64,000 bases of DNA from JAHEKB01 sp049115575 (GTDB taxonomy: Bacteria; Bacteroidota; Bacteroidia; NS11-12g; UBA9320), in contig JAGDZU010000004.1 of NCBI GenBank assembly GCA_049115575.1, forward strand, positions 434,001 to 498,000, read 5' to 3'. The notes beneath the pieces were generated by a model. It did no database searches. It was not told the origin of the DNA and saw nothing but the letters and a program-made list of their open reading frames with translations. How positions within the stretch are numbered: the stretch's first letter is position 1; the number at the start of each line of letters is the position of its first letter. The translations under genes were made by a program, and so were the position numbers. This document shows positions 27,399-36,847 of this stretch, one piece after another.

Positions 27399-28146
27399 TC
27401 CTTTCTATAAATTCACTTAGTTCTTCAAATTGTTGAGGACTAAGATTTTCTGGTCGCAAGTTAGCAAATTGAGATGTATTTAGAACCTCTTTGGGCAGAA
27501 TACTACTCAAGCTGTTTGACAGCACTTTACGCCTTTGATTAAAAGCAGTTTTCACCACTCGTTTGAGCAATTTGGGATCGCATTTGAATTGGTGTTTTAC
27601 TCTGGTAGCTTTAAGCACTATACTGTTCACTTTTGGCGGCGGGTTAAATGCACCTGGCGGTAAAGTCATCACTTTTTCTGCTCTATAATAGAAAGGAAGT
27701 AAGACGCTTAATATTCCATATTGCTTATTATGCGGAACAGCAATTAGTCTGTTGCCCATCTCCAGTTGAAACATTCCAACCCATTGGTTTATATACTCCG
27801 AATTTTCTATAATCTTGAATACAATTTGACTTGAAATATTGTATGGAAAATTTCCAATTATGGAGTAGTTAGAATCGAAGCATGATTCCAGCGAGATCTT
27901 CAAGAAATCACCTCTAATGATTTCTAAGTTTGGCCACTTATTTTGAACATAATTGGCTGCATCCTCATCTATCTCAACTACTTTTAATCTCTTTGCGCCT
28001 TCTATCAAAAACTCAGTGAGCACACCCATTCCTGGCCCTACCTCTAAAACTTTGTTTTCTTCTAATTCATCTAGAGATTCAACAATTTGTTTGGCTGTAT
28101 CAGCATTAGTTAAGAAATGTTGTCCAAAATGCTTTTTTGCTTTCAT
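27385..28146 (-). CDS. rsmA: 16S rRNA (adenine1518/1519-N6) dimethyltransferase
   Basis: A 253-residue KsgA/RsmA methyltransferase that dimethylates two adenines near the 3' end of 16S rRNA. Visible motifs: KKHFGQHFLTN at the start, SAM-binding LEVGPGMGVLTE, VVEIDED, GDFLK and the catalytic GNFPYNIS. The C-terminal PPKVNS and RRKVLSN segments are typical. It overlaps lpxK by four bases (ATGA) upstream and mgtE downstream, making an lpxK-rsmA-mgtE operon. Confidence 0.96.
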   Translation of the reverse strand: MKAKKHFGQHFLTNADTAKQIVESLDELEENKVLEVGPGMGVLTEFLIEGAKRLKVVEIDEDAANYVQNKWPNLEIIRGDFLKISLESCFDSNYSIIGNFPYNISSQIVFKIIENSEYINQWVGMFQLEMGNRLIAVPHNKQYGILSVLLPFYYRAEKVMTLPPGAFNPPPKVNSIVLKATRVKHQFKCDPKLLKRVVKTAFNQRRKVLSNSLSSILPKEVLNTSQFANLRPENLSPQQFEELSEFIERNVGN

Positions 28147-29135
28147 TTATCAATCTGATTTCTGACCCAATAAATGAATTCGTTATCTGAATCAAAGTCC
28201 ATGTCTACATCTAAAACCTCAATTTGATCAGAGCCATCGAAGTTTTCCATTTTAACCATATCCTTACGAGTGCAAACTAATGTGCTACCCCCAGCTTGTT
28301 GTATCAAGTAGTTTAAATCTGATTGAGAATAATCATAGTGGTCTCCATAATCTTTGAATCCCTGGAGATTGTAATTATCGCTTAAATGCCTTTTAAACAA
28401 TTCGCTTTCCGCAATCCCACTGAAACCATAAATATCTTTATGCGTGAGTTGTACATAATCCAAATGACTGAAAAAGAGCGGTTTTGATCTGAGGTAACTC
28501 CTGAAGTCTTCGCTACTATATTCTTCTGGGCATTTGGTTACCACAACGGCATCGGCTCGTTTATAACCCCTTCTAAACTCCCTGAGCATACCCATTGGAA
28601 ACGGATGATCTTTGAAGAACGGTTTGTCATAGGTGGTTAGAAGTATAGACAATCTCGCTTTTACCCATCTGTGTTGAAATGCGTCGTCCATTAGAATAAC
28701 ATTAACTAAAGGCTGCTCATACAAGATGCGTTCTATGCCTTCCCTCCTGTTTTCACAAACAGCTACCAAAGTGCCTTCAAATCTCTGTTTTAGCATGAGC
28801 GGTTCATCACCTACTTTTTCAGCTTTATCAAAGGTGTGAACCCAATAAAAGCCTTTGGTCTTTCTTCCGTAACCTCTGCTGAGAACAGCCACATTATAAT
28901 CCTCTTTAAGCGCTTGAATTAAATGAGCAATCATAGGAGTTTTTCCGGTTCCTCCAACTCGAATATTACCCACTACAACTGTAGTAACATCATACTTTTT
29001 TGATCTAAAGATTCCTATATCAAAAGCCAAGTTACGCAACCACATCATGCCTCCATAAAGAAGTGAAAATGGCCACAATAAGTATTTAACTGCTTGGTGC
29101 ACATGCAAATAAAAGGAAATGAGCAGGAAGTCCAT
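28143..29135 (-). CDS. lpxK: Tetraacyldisaccharide 4'-kinase
   Basis: A 330-residue inner-membrane kinase that phosphorylates the lipid A precursor at the 4' position. One N-terminal hydrophobic helix (about 10-30) precedes a P-loop, GNIRVGGTGKTP (about 56-67). Further family marks are SRGYGRK, GDEP, DDAFQHR and the late GDHYDYSQ. It is the first gene of the minus-strand operon and is divergent from the Nif3-like gene. The promoter motif of the latter overlaps its first codons' upstream bases. Confidence 0.94.
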   Translation of the reverse strand: MDFLLISFYLHVHQAVKYLLWPFSLLYGGMMWLRNLAFDIGIFRSKKYDVTTVVVGNIRVGGTGKTPMIAHLIQALKEDYNVAVLSRGYGRKTKGFYWVHTFDKAEKVGDEPLMLKQRFEGTLVAVCENRREGIERILYEQPLVNVILMDDAFQHRWVKARLSILLTTYDKPFFKDHPFPMGMLREFRRGYKRADAVVVTKCPEEYSSEDFRSYLRSKPLFFSHLDYVQLTHKDIYGFSGIAESELFKRHLSDNYNLQGFKDYGDHYDYSQSDLNYLIQQAGGSTLVCTRKDMVKMENFDGSDQIEVLDVDMDFDSDNEFIYWVRNQIDK

Positions 29136-29143
29136 TAACTTTG
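29136..29143 (+). promoter_or_regulatory. Bacteroidota -7 promoter motif before the Nif3-like gene
   Basis: TAACTTTG matches TAnnTTTG exactly, 6 bases before the ATG at 29150, and begins one base after the start codon of the divergent lpxK. A leader of only a few bases is predicted. Confidence 0.5.
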
Positions 29144-29149
29144 CTCAGC

Positions 29150-30247
29150 ATGCAAATTCAAGACATCTGCAAACATCTAGAAGAAATAGCTCCTCTTGCT
29201 TATCAGGAGGATTATGATAATAGTGGTCTTATTGTAGGTCGCAAAAACAGAGAAGTAACTGGAGTTCTAGTTAGTTTAGATTGTGTTGAATCTACAGTGT
29301 TGGAAGCAATGGAAAAGGATTGCAATCTTATAGTAGCTCATCACCCCATCGTATTTGAAGGCCTAAAAAGATTCAATGGCAGCAATTATGTGCAGAGGAC
29401 CATTGAAATGGCTATCAAGTATGACATTGCCATTTATGCTATTCACACCAATCTAGACAATGTTCTAGACCGCGGTGTTAACTCCAGAATTGCAGATAGA
29501 TTAAATCTAAAAGAACGAATCATACTTCAATCCAAAACTGGAGGTTTATTAAAGCTGGCCTCCTATGTTCCCAAAGAAAACACAGAAGCCGTATTGAATG
29601 CTCTTTTTACAGCAGGAGCAGGTAAAATAGGAAATTATAGTGCCTGTTCTTTCAGCACAGATGGCTTTGGTACATTTAAAGGTAACGAGCATAGCAATCC
29701 AGTAAAAGGTAAAAAAGGCGTAAAGCACACCGAAAATGAACAAAAGATTGAAGTCATACTTAAAAAGGAGCTTCAGTATCAAGTTTTGAATGCATTAATC
29801 AAATCTCACCCATATGAAGAAGTAGCATATGAGTTTTATCCTACTCTAAATACGGACCAAGAAGTAGGTTCCGGACTTATTGGAGTTATGAATGACAATC
29901 TGAGTGCTGAACAATTCCTACAGTACCTTAAAAAACATATGGAATGTGACGTAATACGCTTTACACCATATAATGAATCTATCAACAAAGTGGCTGTTTG
30001 CGGGGGTTCTGGGAGCTTTCTACTAGAAGCTGCTAAACAAGCAGGTGCAGATGCATTTGTTACTGCTGATTTCAAATATCACCAGTTCTTTGACGCAGAA
30101 AATCAACTCATGATTTGCGACTTGGGGCACTATGAAAGTGAAAAATTCACCATAGACCTTTTATATGATATTTTGACCGAAAAATTTGCTACTTTTGCCG
30201 TCCTTAAAACGGAAGGGGATACTAATCCCATCAAGTATTTTCATTAA
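29150..30247 (+). CDS. Nif3-like dinuclear metal centre protein
   Basis: A 365-residue member of the Nif3/YbgI/YqfO family, which forms hexameric rings with a two-metal site; the family is GTP cyclohydrolase I type 2-like by name but its role is unsettled. Metal ligands are in VAHHPIVFEGLKR and the late ADFKYHQ and DLGHYESE. The length shows the long form with a middle insert (PII-like, about 130-235). The start is the ATG at 29150, not the upstream TTG, because the promoter motif covers that TTG. Confidence 0.92.
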   Translation: MQIQDICKHLEEIAPLAYQEDYDNSGLIVGRKNREVTGVLVSLDCVESTVLEAMEKDCNLIVAHHPIVFEGLKRFNGSNYVQRTIEMAIKYDIAIYAIHTNLDNVLDRGVNSRIADRLNLKERIILQSKTGGLLKLASYVPKENTEAVLNALFTAGAGKIGNYSACSFSTDGFGTFKGNEHSNPVKGKKGVKHTENEQKIEVILKKELQYQVLNALIKSHPYEEVAYEFYPTLNTDQEVGSGLIGVMNDNLSAEQFLQYLKKHMECDVIRFTPYNESINKVAVCGGSGSFLLEAAKQAGADAFVTADFKYHQFFDAENQLMICDLGHYESEKFTIDLLYDILTEKFATFAVLKTEGDTNPIKYFH

Positions 30248-30248
30248 T

Positions 30249-31043
30249 ATGGCAGTTAAAACTATCGCACAAAGACTGGAGCAGCTTCACAAGCTTCAAA
30301 CAATAGATACCAAACTAGATCAATTAAGAGCAATTCGAGGCGAGTTGCCTATAGAAGTTGAAGACCTCAATGATGAACTAGAAGGATTAAATACTCGTTT
30401 GAGTAATTTCAATTCTGAGATTGAGCAGTTCAATTCTCAAATTACCGAGAACAAGGAACAAATCAAAACTTCTCAGGAATTGATAAAAAAGTACAACACT
30501 CAGTTGAACAATGTAAAGAACAATAGAGAGTTCGATGCATTAAATAAAGAAATTGAGATACAAGATCTTACTATACAGGCCGCTGAAAAGAAATTAGGTG
30601 AGCTTGATAATTCTATCACCATGAAGAATGAGTTAATCACAGAACTTCAGGGCAGAATTGATGAAAGAACAGAAGATCTTGAAAACAAGAAGAAAGAGCT
30701 AGAGGAGATTACTACTGAAACAGAGAAGGAAGAAGCTCAAATTCAAAGTGAGCGTGAAAAAGCTCAAAAGACAATTGAAGAAAAGCTCATTAAGGCTTAC
30801 GACAGAATACGTGAGAATTTTAGAAATGGAATTGCTGTTGCTCCTGTACTAAGAGGTGCATGCGGCGGTTGTTTTGCTAAGATTCCACCTCAGCTTCAAA
30901 GTGATATACGCCAATCTAAAAAAATCGTAATTTGCGAAAACTGTGGTCGTATCAACATCGATGCGCGTATGGCAGGTATTGAAGAAGCGGTTGAAGAAGA
31001 AAAGCCAAAAACTCGTAGAAGAGCTGTTAGAAAGAAAAGCTAA
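30249..31043 (+). CDS. C4-type zinc ribbon coiled-coil protein
   Basis: A 264-residue protein with a long coiled coil (about residues 10-180, rich in Glu, Lys, Asn and Gln) and a C-terminal zinc ribbon with two CxxC pairs: GACGGCFA and ICENCGRIN. The C-terminus is Arg/Lys-rich. It belongs to the DUF164/C4-zinc-ribbon family that commonly follows nif3-like genes in Bacteroidota; some relatives are proposed to bind nucleic acid. Start is the ATG at 30249, one base after the upstream stop, so the pair is cotranscribed. Confidence 0.9.
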   Translation: MAVKTIAQRLEQLHKLQTIDTKLDQLRAIRGELPIEVEDLNDELEGLNTRLSNFNSEIEQFNSQITENKEQIKTSQELIKKYNTQLNNVKNNREFDALNKEIEIQDLTIQAAEKKLGELDNSITMKNELITELQGRIDERTEDLENKKKELEEITTETEKEEAQIQSEREKAQKTIEEKLIKAYDRIRENFRNGIAVAPVLRGACGGCFAKIPPQLQSDIRQSKKIVICENCGRINIDARMAGIEEAVEEEKPKTRRRAVRKKS

Positions 31044-32529
31044 TAGGCGTTTTTATACCCTACTCTTAAGCTTTCTTATTCCTTTGTTTTTAATAGCTGA
31101 TGTACATTTCAGCTATACAACTGATTGCATCAAAGCTCAAAAAGCTTGCTATGAGCTTCGTTTGGATGATGCCCAGTCTCTTATAGAAAAAAGCAAGGCT
31201 GCAGACCCTGACAACCTCAGCGTTTTACTTCTTGAACATTTACGAATAACCTTAAAGGCATTCGTAACCGAAGACGATGAATCTTATGCCGAATTAAAAT
31301 CATTTCATGCCAAAGCATACAAAACCATAGCCATAGCCCCTTCTCACCTTGCCCACCGCAAATTTGCTATGGCAGAACTGGATTTTCAGTTGGCGCTGAT
31401 TAAAGGGAAGAAGAATGATTTTTATAGTGCGGCTAGGTTAATAAACAATGCACACAAACTTTTAAAATCCAATCACAAACAGCATCCGGATTTTGCATTA
31501 AATAAGAAGACACTCGGTCTAATCAATGCATACCTTTCCTCTGTTCCTAAGAATTATGATTGGGCTATGAAACTGCTTGGTTTTAAGGGAAACCTTGAAC
31601 AAGGACTTAGCTATTTAAAGGAGGTATCTGCCTTGGATGAGAATGCTACCTATGGCGTATATTCTACAGAAGGAGCATACCTCTATGCATTCACCTTGAG
31701 TCATGTTGCCAATAGAAAAGAAGAGGCTTGGATAAGCATTAAAGGGAATACCACGAACTACCGCACCAGCGGTTTGGCAACCTTCTTCAGAGCCAATCTA
31801 GCGGGTAGACTACATATGAATGAAGAGCAAATAGTTATTTTGGAAAATAGACCAAAAGGTAAGGCTTATCAGGCTTTTCCAATATTGGATTATATGTTAG
31901 GTGTTGCTCACTTAAACTCGCTTTCTCCATCTGCAATTGAACATTTAAAGGCTTTCTATAATCAAACCAAAGGCAAACACTACATCAAAGCATGTTTGCA
32001 CAAAATGTCTTGGTTCTACTTACTGTTTGATGAAAAAGAATTGGCCTTAGTATATAAATCACGCATTGAAAAGGAGGGCAGCGATTTAAATGAAGAAGAT
32101 AAGCTTGCTATGCACTATGCTTCCAAGGTTCTCCCGCACAAAGCATTGTTAAAAGCAAGATTGCTCTTTGATGGTGGTTATTATAAACAAGCGCTTAATG
32201 CTATAAAGAACCTCAGCAGTGATGACTTTAGCACAAATGACTTAAAAGCGGAATACTCCTATCGTAAAGGTAGAATTTTTCAAATGCTTGGGAATGACCA
32301 TGTTGCTTCTTTGTTTTTTATAGCAAGTACTAAGTTTGGTGTACAAAGCGAAGAGTATTATGCAGCTTACGCCTGTCTTCAACTAGGTTCATACTATTTG
32401 TCTATTGGAGACAAGTCAAATGCAGAGCTATACTATAAAAAGGCCAATAGCTACAAAAACAATAAAGAATTTAAAGATTCCATTGAGCAACAATCCATTG
32501 CCGGTTTATCTGCTTGTAAAGCTTTGTAG
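30991..32529 (+). CDS. TPR repeat protein, probably exported or membrane-anchored
   Basis: A helical-repeat protein of about 512 residues. After a basic start comes one hydrophobic segment (FYTLLLSFLIPLFLIADV), then TPR-like helix pairs rich in Ala, Leu and Tyr up to the end (for example AELYYKKANSYKNN). No catalytic domain. The start is uncertain: the frame has no ATG between the zinc-ribbon stop and the hydrophobic segment. TTG at 30991 is the nearest usable start, overlapping the upstream gene by 53 bases; ATG at 30961 is the next. Translational coupling or a rare start codon is possible. Confidence 0.7.
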   Translation: MKKKSQKLVEELLERKANRRFYTLLLSFLIPLFLIADVHFSYTTDCIKAQKACYELRLDDAQSLIEKSKAADPDNLSVLLLEHLRITLKAFVTEDDESYAELKSFHAKAYKTIAIAPSHLAHRKFAMAELDFQLALIKGKKNDFYSAARLINNAHKLLKSNHKQHPDFALNKKTLGLINAYLSSVPKNYDWAMKLLGFKGNLEQGLSYLKEVSALDENATYGVYSTEGAYLYAFTLSHVANRKEEAWISIKGNTTNYRTSGLATFFRANLAGRLHMNEEQIVILENRPKGKAYQAFPILDYMLGVAHLNSLSPSAIEHLKAFYNQTKGKHYIKACLHKMSWFYLLFDEKELALVYKSRIEKEGSDLNEEDKLAMHYASKVLPHKALLKARLLFDGGYYKQALNAIKNLSSDDFSTNDLKAEYSYRKGRIFQMLGNDHVASLFFIASTKFGVQSEEYYAAYACLQLGSYYLSIGDKSNAELYYKKANSYKNNKEFKDSIEQQSIAGLSACKAL

Positions 32530-32564
32530 CTGCTTTATACTGCATTAAAAAGGAATTGCTGTAT

Positions 32565-32572
32565 TATCTTCG
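32565..32572 (+). promoter_or_regulatory. Promoter-like motif before gltX
   Basis: TATCTTCG differs from TAnnTTTG at one position and lies 12 bases before the gltX ATG. Confidence 0.35.
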
Positions 32573-32584
32573 CGGCCTTATAAA

Positions 32585-34111
32585 ATGAACCCTACAGACA
32601 TTCGAGTACGCTTTGCACCTAGCCCTACTGGCCCATTGCACATTGGAGGAGTTAGAACTGCTTTGTTCAACTACCTATTCGCCAAAAAACACGGTGGAAC
32701 ATTCATCTTAAGGATAGAAGATACAGATCAGAAAAGATTTGTTCCAGGTGCAGAAGAATATATAGTTGAAAGCCTAAACTGGTTAGGGATTCCCTTTGAT
32801 GAGGGAGTGGGAAAAGAAGGCGAATATGGACCTTATAGACAAAGTGAACGCAAAGACATGTATGCGCAGTATGCCATGCAATTGGTGGAGAGCGGACATG
32901 CCTATTACACATTCGATACTCATGAGGAGAAAGAAGCGATGACAGCTAGACTGCAGGCTGCTAAAATGCCTCCTAAGTATGATGTCTCTAGCAGAATGAG
33001 CATGAAGAATTCACTTACGCTGAGTGAAGATGAAGTGAAACTCAGATTGGAAAGAGGTGATGAGTATGTGATTAGATACAAATTCGAGAGGAACGAGGAA
33101 ATAAGATTTCACGACCTTATTAGAGGTTGGGTAGTATTCAACAGCAATCAATTAGATGACAAAGTCCTTTTGAAAAGCGATGGCATGCCTACCTATCACC
33201 TAGCTAATATCGTGGATGATCATTTCATGAAAATCAGTCATGTAATTCGAGGTGAAGAATGGTTACCGTCTGCTCCTCTGCATGTTAAGCTTTATGAAAG
33301 TCTAGGTTGGGACAGACCTGAATTTGCTCACCTTTCGCTCATACTTAAACCCGATGGTAAAGGAAAACTCAGTAAAAGAGATGGCGATCGTCTTGGATTT
33401 CCTGTTTTCCCTATCAATTGGATTGATCCAAAAACCCAAGAAATGTCTTCTGGCTATCGCGAATCAGGATATATCCCCGAAGCCGTGGTGAATATGCTCG
33501 CATTTTTAGGTTGGCATCCATCAGACCATAAAGAACTATTCAGTTTAGAAGAGCTTGTAGCGGCATTCAGTTTAGAGCGAGTATCTAAGAGTGGCGCCAA
33601 ATTTGACCAGGATAAAGCCAAATGGTTTAATCACCAATTTCTTATGCGAACTTCTAACGAAGAATTGCTATCCATATTAAAGCCCGATTTAGAAGACAAA
33701 CATTTATCTAAAGGAGAGTCCTATTTGATGTCTGTGATCAATATGATTAAAGAAAAAGTTTCTTTCACTCACGAAATACTGAGCAATGCGAATTTCTTTT
33801 TTGAAGTCCCAGCTAGCTACGACGAAAAAGTGCAACGAAAGAAATGGAGAGGAGATACCCCTTCTTTACTTCAGGGATATGCCAATGAGTTGATTGCTGA
33901 AAACGCTTCTTCTGCAGAAGAATTTGAAACTGTTTTGGAATCATATGCAAGTGCGAAAGAAATTGGCAAGGGAATGTTAATGCAACCTTTGAGATGGGCA
34001 GTGAGTGGGCAAGCTGGTGGCCCTCCTCTATTTGATGTGTTGTCATTAATTGGAGCAGCCGAAGTCAAAAACAGAATAGATTTAGCAGTTACGAACTTCC
34101 CTGCGACTTAA
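32585..34111 (+). CDS. gltX: Glutamate-tRNA ligase
   Basis: A 508-residue class I aminoacyl-tRNA synthetase charging tRNA-Glu (possibly also tRNA-Gln if a GatCAB system exists elsewhere). The HIGH-type motif is in SPTGPLHIGGVRTAL near the start, and the KMSKS-type motif is KLSKRDG. The anticodon-binding helical domain forms the C-terminal third. Its last 23 bases overlap the 3' end of rnc on the other strand. Confidence 0.97.
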   Translation: MNPTDIRVRFAPSPTGPLHIGGVRTALFNYLFAKKHGGTFILRIEDTDQKRFVPGAEEYIVESLNWLGIPFDEGVGKEGEYGPYRQSERKDMYAQYAMQLVESGHAYYTFDTHEEKEAMTARLQAAKMPPKYDVSSRMSMKNSLTLSEDEVKLRLERGDEYVIRYKFERNEEIRFHDLIRGWVVFNSNQLDDKVLLKSDGMPTYHLANIVDDHFMKISHVIRGEEWLPSAPLHVKLYESLGWDRPEFAHLSLILKPDGKGKLSKRDGDRLGFPVFPINWIDPKTQEMSSGYRESGYIPEAVVNMLAFLGWHPSDHKELFSLEELVAAFSLERVSKSGAKFDQDKAKWFNHQFLMRTSNEELLSILKPDLEDKHLSKGESYLMSVINMIKEKVSFTHEILSNANFFFEVPASYDEKVQRKKWRGDTPSLLQGYANELIAENASSAEEFETVLESYASAKEIGKGMLMQPLRWAVSGQAGGPPLFDVLSLIGAAEVKNRIDLAVTNFPAT

Positions 34112-34850
34112 AAATCTCAAGATTTTTACACGCTAGTTCGCTAGCCAATTGTTCAGCAACCTTTTTAGATTTTCCTTGTGCTTTCGCCAATTCCTCACCA
34201 TCTATAATCACACCTATGGTGTACATTCTAGAATGGTTCTTTCCAGTTTCGTCTAGCACCTTAAATTCCAATGTTTTTCTTTGGCGCTGAGCCCATTGAT
34301 TCAAAATACTTTTAAAGTTGTCTGTATAATCTTTCAAATGGTCCAAGTCTACATAGGGATTCAATACTCTCTTCTCGATGAATCGCCTGGTATAGAAATA
34401 TCCCCTATCAAGATAAACGGCACCAATCAAGGCTTCCAGCGCATTTCCAGATATTCCTCGAATAGCCATTTTATTCTTTTTAACACTAGTATCCAAAGTC
34501 AGGTATTGATGGATTCCCATTTTATAAGCAATCTCAGATAGCTTCTTTCTGCTTACTAATTTAGACCTCATTTCTGTTAGAAAACCCTCACCCTTGAAAG
34601 GATATTTCTTAAATAACAATTCAGCAATCACCAGACCCAAAACCGCATCCCCTAAATACTCCAATCGTTCATTACTGATTTTTGTATTCAGGCCTTTGAA
34701 CTTTTCCGCAGTGGAATTATGTATAAATGCTTGCTTATAGAGGTGAATGTTCTTTGGGAAAAATCCGAGTAGGCGGAAAATATTCCGATAGAACTTTTTG
34801 TGATCTGAAAAGTTGAGGTAATAAAATCGCTTGAATGTGCGGCTAAACAT
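34089..34850 (-). CDS. rnc: Ribonuclease III
   Basis: A 253-residue double-strand RNA endonuclease. The signature NERLEYLGDAVLGL (about 65-78) contains the catalytic carboxylates. A second acidic site is in ALEALIGAVYLDRG, and a dsRNA-binding domain closes the protein (about 185-250; GEELAKAQGKSKKVAEQLAS). It has an N-terminal extension of ~25 residues, common in Bacteroidota. It overlaps fabF by one base at the start and gltX by 23 bases at the end. Confidence 0.95.
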   Translation of the reverse strand: MFSRTFKRFYYLNFSDHKKFYRNIFRLLGFFPKNIHLYKQAFIHNSTAEKFKGLNTKISNERLEYLGDAVLGLVIAELLFKKYPFKGEGFLTEMRSKLVSRKKLSEIAYKMGIHQYLTLDTSVKKNKMAIRGISGNALEALIGAVYLDRGYFYTRRFIEKRVLNPYVDLDHLKDYTDNFKSILNQWAQRQRKTLEFKVLDETGKNHSRMYTIGVIIDGEELAKAQGKSKKVAEQLASELACKNLEIFKSQGSS

Positions 34851-36100
34851 TAATCACACTTACCCATGATCACGGAGACATTATGACCTCCAAAACCGAA
34901 GGTATTGCTCAGTGCCACATTGACTTCTTTATGTTGAGCTTTATTAAAAGTAAAATCCAATTTAGGATCAAAGCTCTCATCATCTGTAAAGTGATTTATA
35001 GTCGGGGCTATCACCCCTTTATTAATAGCCATAAGACAAGCTAAAGCTTCTACAGCTCCCGCTGCACCAAGTAGATGGCCTGTCATTGACTTAGTTGAAC
35101 TGATATTCAAATCATAAGCGTGCTCTCCAAAAACACTTAGTATTGCTTTGGATTCACTTATATCTCCAAGTGGAGTTGAAGTACCATGAACATTGATGTA
35201 GTCTACTTTCTCGGGTGCAATTCCCGCATCCCTTAAAGCAAACTTCATTACGTTGGTTGCTCCCAATCCTTCTGGATGTGGGGCAGTAATATGGTGAGCG
35301 TCTGCTGTTAGACCTCCACCAAGTATTTCTCCGTAGATTTTTGCGCCTCTTGCTTTTGCATGCTCGTATTCTTCTAATACTAGAGAAGCAGCTCCTTCTC
35401 CAAGTACAAAGCCATCTCTGTCTTTGTCAAATGGTCTCGATGCTGTTTCAGGAGAATCATTGCGTTCAGACAATGCCTTCATGCTGTTAAATCCACCAAT
35501 TGCCGCTTCTGCAACACAGGCTTCCGATCCTCCAGTTACTATGGCCTTAGCCATTCCTAAACGGATGTAATTAAAAGAATCAACTATGGCATTGTTTGAA
35601 GATGCACAGGCAGAAACAGTAGCAAAATTTGGACCTCTGAAACCGTACTTTATAGATATAAATCCAGGTGCGATATCACAGATCATCTTAGGAATAAAGA
35701 AAGGATTAAACCTAGGAGTTCCGTCTCCCATGGCATAATCCTTTACTTCTTTAGTTAATGCATTCAATCCTCCTATTCCAGAACCCCAAATAACTCCTAC
35801 TTCTTCAGGAGCTAGAGAGGTTTCATGAATACCGGAGTCTTGGACAGCTTCATCAGCAACCACCATGGCATACTGAGTAAACTCATCCATTTTACGAGCT
35901 TCCTTACGGTCAATGAAATCTCTTACATCAAAATTCTTTACCTCGCATGCAAACTTGGTTTTGAATTTCTCTGTATCGAATCTCGTTATTGGCGCTGCCC
36001 CACTTCTTCCACTAGCAAGACCATCCCAGTATTCTGGAGCGGTATTACCCAGTGGTGTTAAGGCACCAATACCCGTTACGACTACTCGTTTGAATTGCAT
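34850..36100 (-). CDS. fabF: 3-oxoacyl-[acyl-carrier-protein] synthase II
   Basis: A 416-residue condensing enzyme for fatty acid elongation. The Cys-His-His triad is visible: TVSACASSNNAI, NVHGTSTPLGD and KSMTGHLLGAAGA. The end of the protein has NTFGFGGHN, as expected. It lies between acpP (17 bases upstream) and rnc (overlapping), the standard acpP-fabF-rnc order of bacteria. Confidence 0.97.
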   Translation of the reverse strand: MQFKRVVVTGIGALTPLGNTAPEYWDGLASGRSGAAPITRFDTEKFKTKFACEVKNFDVRDFIDRKEARKMDEFTQYAMVVADEAVQDSGIHETSLAPEEVGVIWGSGIGGLNALTKEVKDYAMGDGTPRFNPFFIPKMICDIAPGFISIKYGFRGPNFATVSACASSNNAIVDSFNYIRLGMAKAIVTGGSEACVAEAAIGGFNSMKALSERNDSPETASRPFDKDRDGFVLGEGAASLVLEEYEHAKARGAKIYGEILGGGLTADAHHITAPHPEGLGATNVMKFALRDAGIAPEKVDYINVHGTSTPLGDISESKAILSVFGEHAYDLNISSTKSMTGHLLGAAGAVEALACLMAINKGVIAPTINHFTDDESFDPKLDFTFNKAQHKEVNVALSNTFGFGGHNVSVIMGKCD

Positions 36101-36116
36101 TCTGCAGTTCTTTTAT

Positions 36117-36350
36117 TTAAACGTTTTCGCTTATGTAGCTAACCGCTTCACCAACAGTCCCGATTTTCTCGGCTTGTTCATCAGGGATAGCAATGTTGAA
36201 TTCCTTCTCAAATTCCATGATCAATTCTACAGTATCAAGAGAATCTGCTCCTAGATCATTAGTGAAGCTGGCTTCAGTAGTCACTTCAGACTCTTCAACC
36301 CCTAGTTTGTCAACGATAATTGATTTAACTTTTTCAGCTATTTCAGACAT
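36117..36350 (-). CDS. acpP: Acyl carrier protein
   Basis: A 77-residue acidic protein that carries acyl chains on a phosphopantetheine arm. The attachment serine is in LGADSLDTVEL. Length and charge are typical. It is the first gene of acpP-fabF-rnc. Confidence 0.97.
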   Translation of the reverse strand: MSEIAEKVKSIIVDKLGVEESEVTTEASFTNDLGADSLDTVELIMEFEKEFNIAIPDEQAEKIGTVGEAVSYISENV

Positions 36351-36375
36351 GTTATATTTTATTTGTTAATGGGTG

Positions 36376-36407
36376 CAAAGAACAATTTTTTAAATATAAT
36401 AGACAAA
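36376..36407 (-). promoter_or_regulatory. Probable acpP promoter
   Basis: On the minus strand a TTTG (36404-36407) is followed after about 19 bases by TGTTCTTTG (ending at 36376), a near match to the -33/-7 pair of Bacteroidota promoters. The predicted start leaves a leader of roughly 20 bases. Confidence 0.45.
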
Positions 36408-36430
36408 ATTTATTTGCGAATGATTTAAAC

Positions 36431-36847
36431 ATGGTGGAATTGTTTCTAAGTAGCGAAGAGATTGAGATTGAATGCCCTGATGTATATGGGATTGCAAGCT
36501 CTTTGCGCGCCTATAAATTAGCGTGGTCTTTAAACCAATTACCCTATTTTTCTGTACGGAAAGAAGAAGACATTCAGAACTATGTAAATCAGGGTTATCA
36601 TTTAAACTATGAAATCCAAGATCTAGACAATGATACCTTATTGTGTTTGGTTAAAAACAAAGGTACAGAAGGTTATTTCTATAGGAAATACAAGGAATTC
36701 GACTTTTTGCTTTTTAGTATTGCGCCTGAATTGCAAATTCATAATGAAAGCATTACACTTATAAGAAAACTTAAGGACATAAGTTTGTGTTTAGCTTTAG
36801 ATCCGGTAAACAAACCGGACGATATGAATTTTGCAACATTATTATGA
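36431..36847 (+). CDS. IPExxxVDY-family-like protein
   Basis: A 138-residue protein of unknown function. Position (between acpP and pyk), size and the aromatic-rich layout match the small IPExxxVDY family of Bacteroidota. The signature is only partly kept here, around YKEFDFLLFSIAPEL. No catalytic residues can be proposed. It overlaps pyk by the ATGA four-base junction, so the two are probably cotranscribed and coupled. Confidence 0.7.
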   Translation: MVELFLSSEEIEIECPDVYGIASSLRAYKLAWSLNQLPYFSVRKEEDIQNYVNQGYHLNYEIQDLDNDTLLCLVKNKGTEGYFYRKYKEFDFLLFSIAPELQIHNESITLIRKLKDISLCLALDPVNKPDDMNFATLL

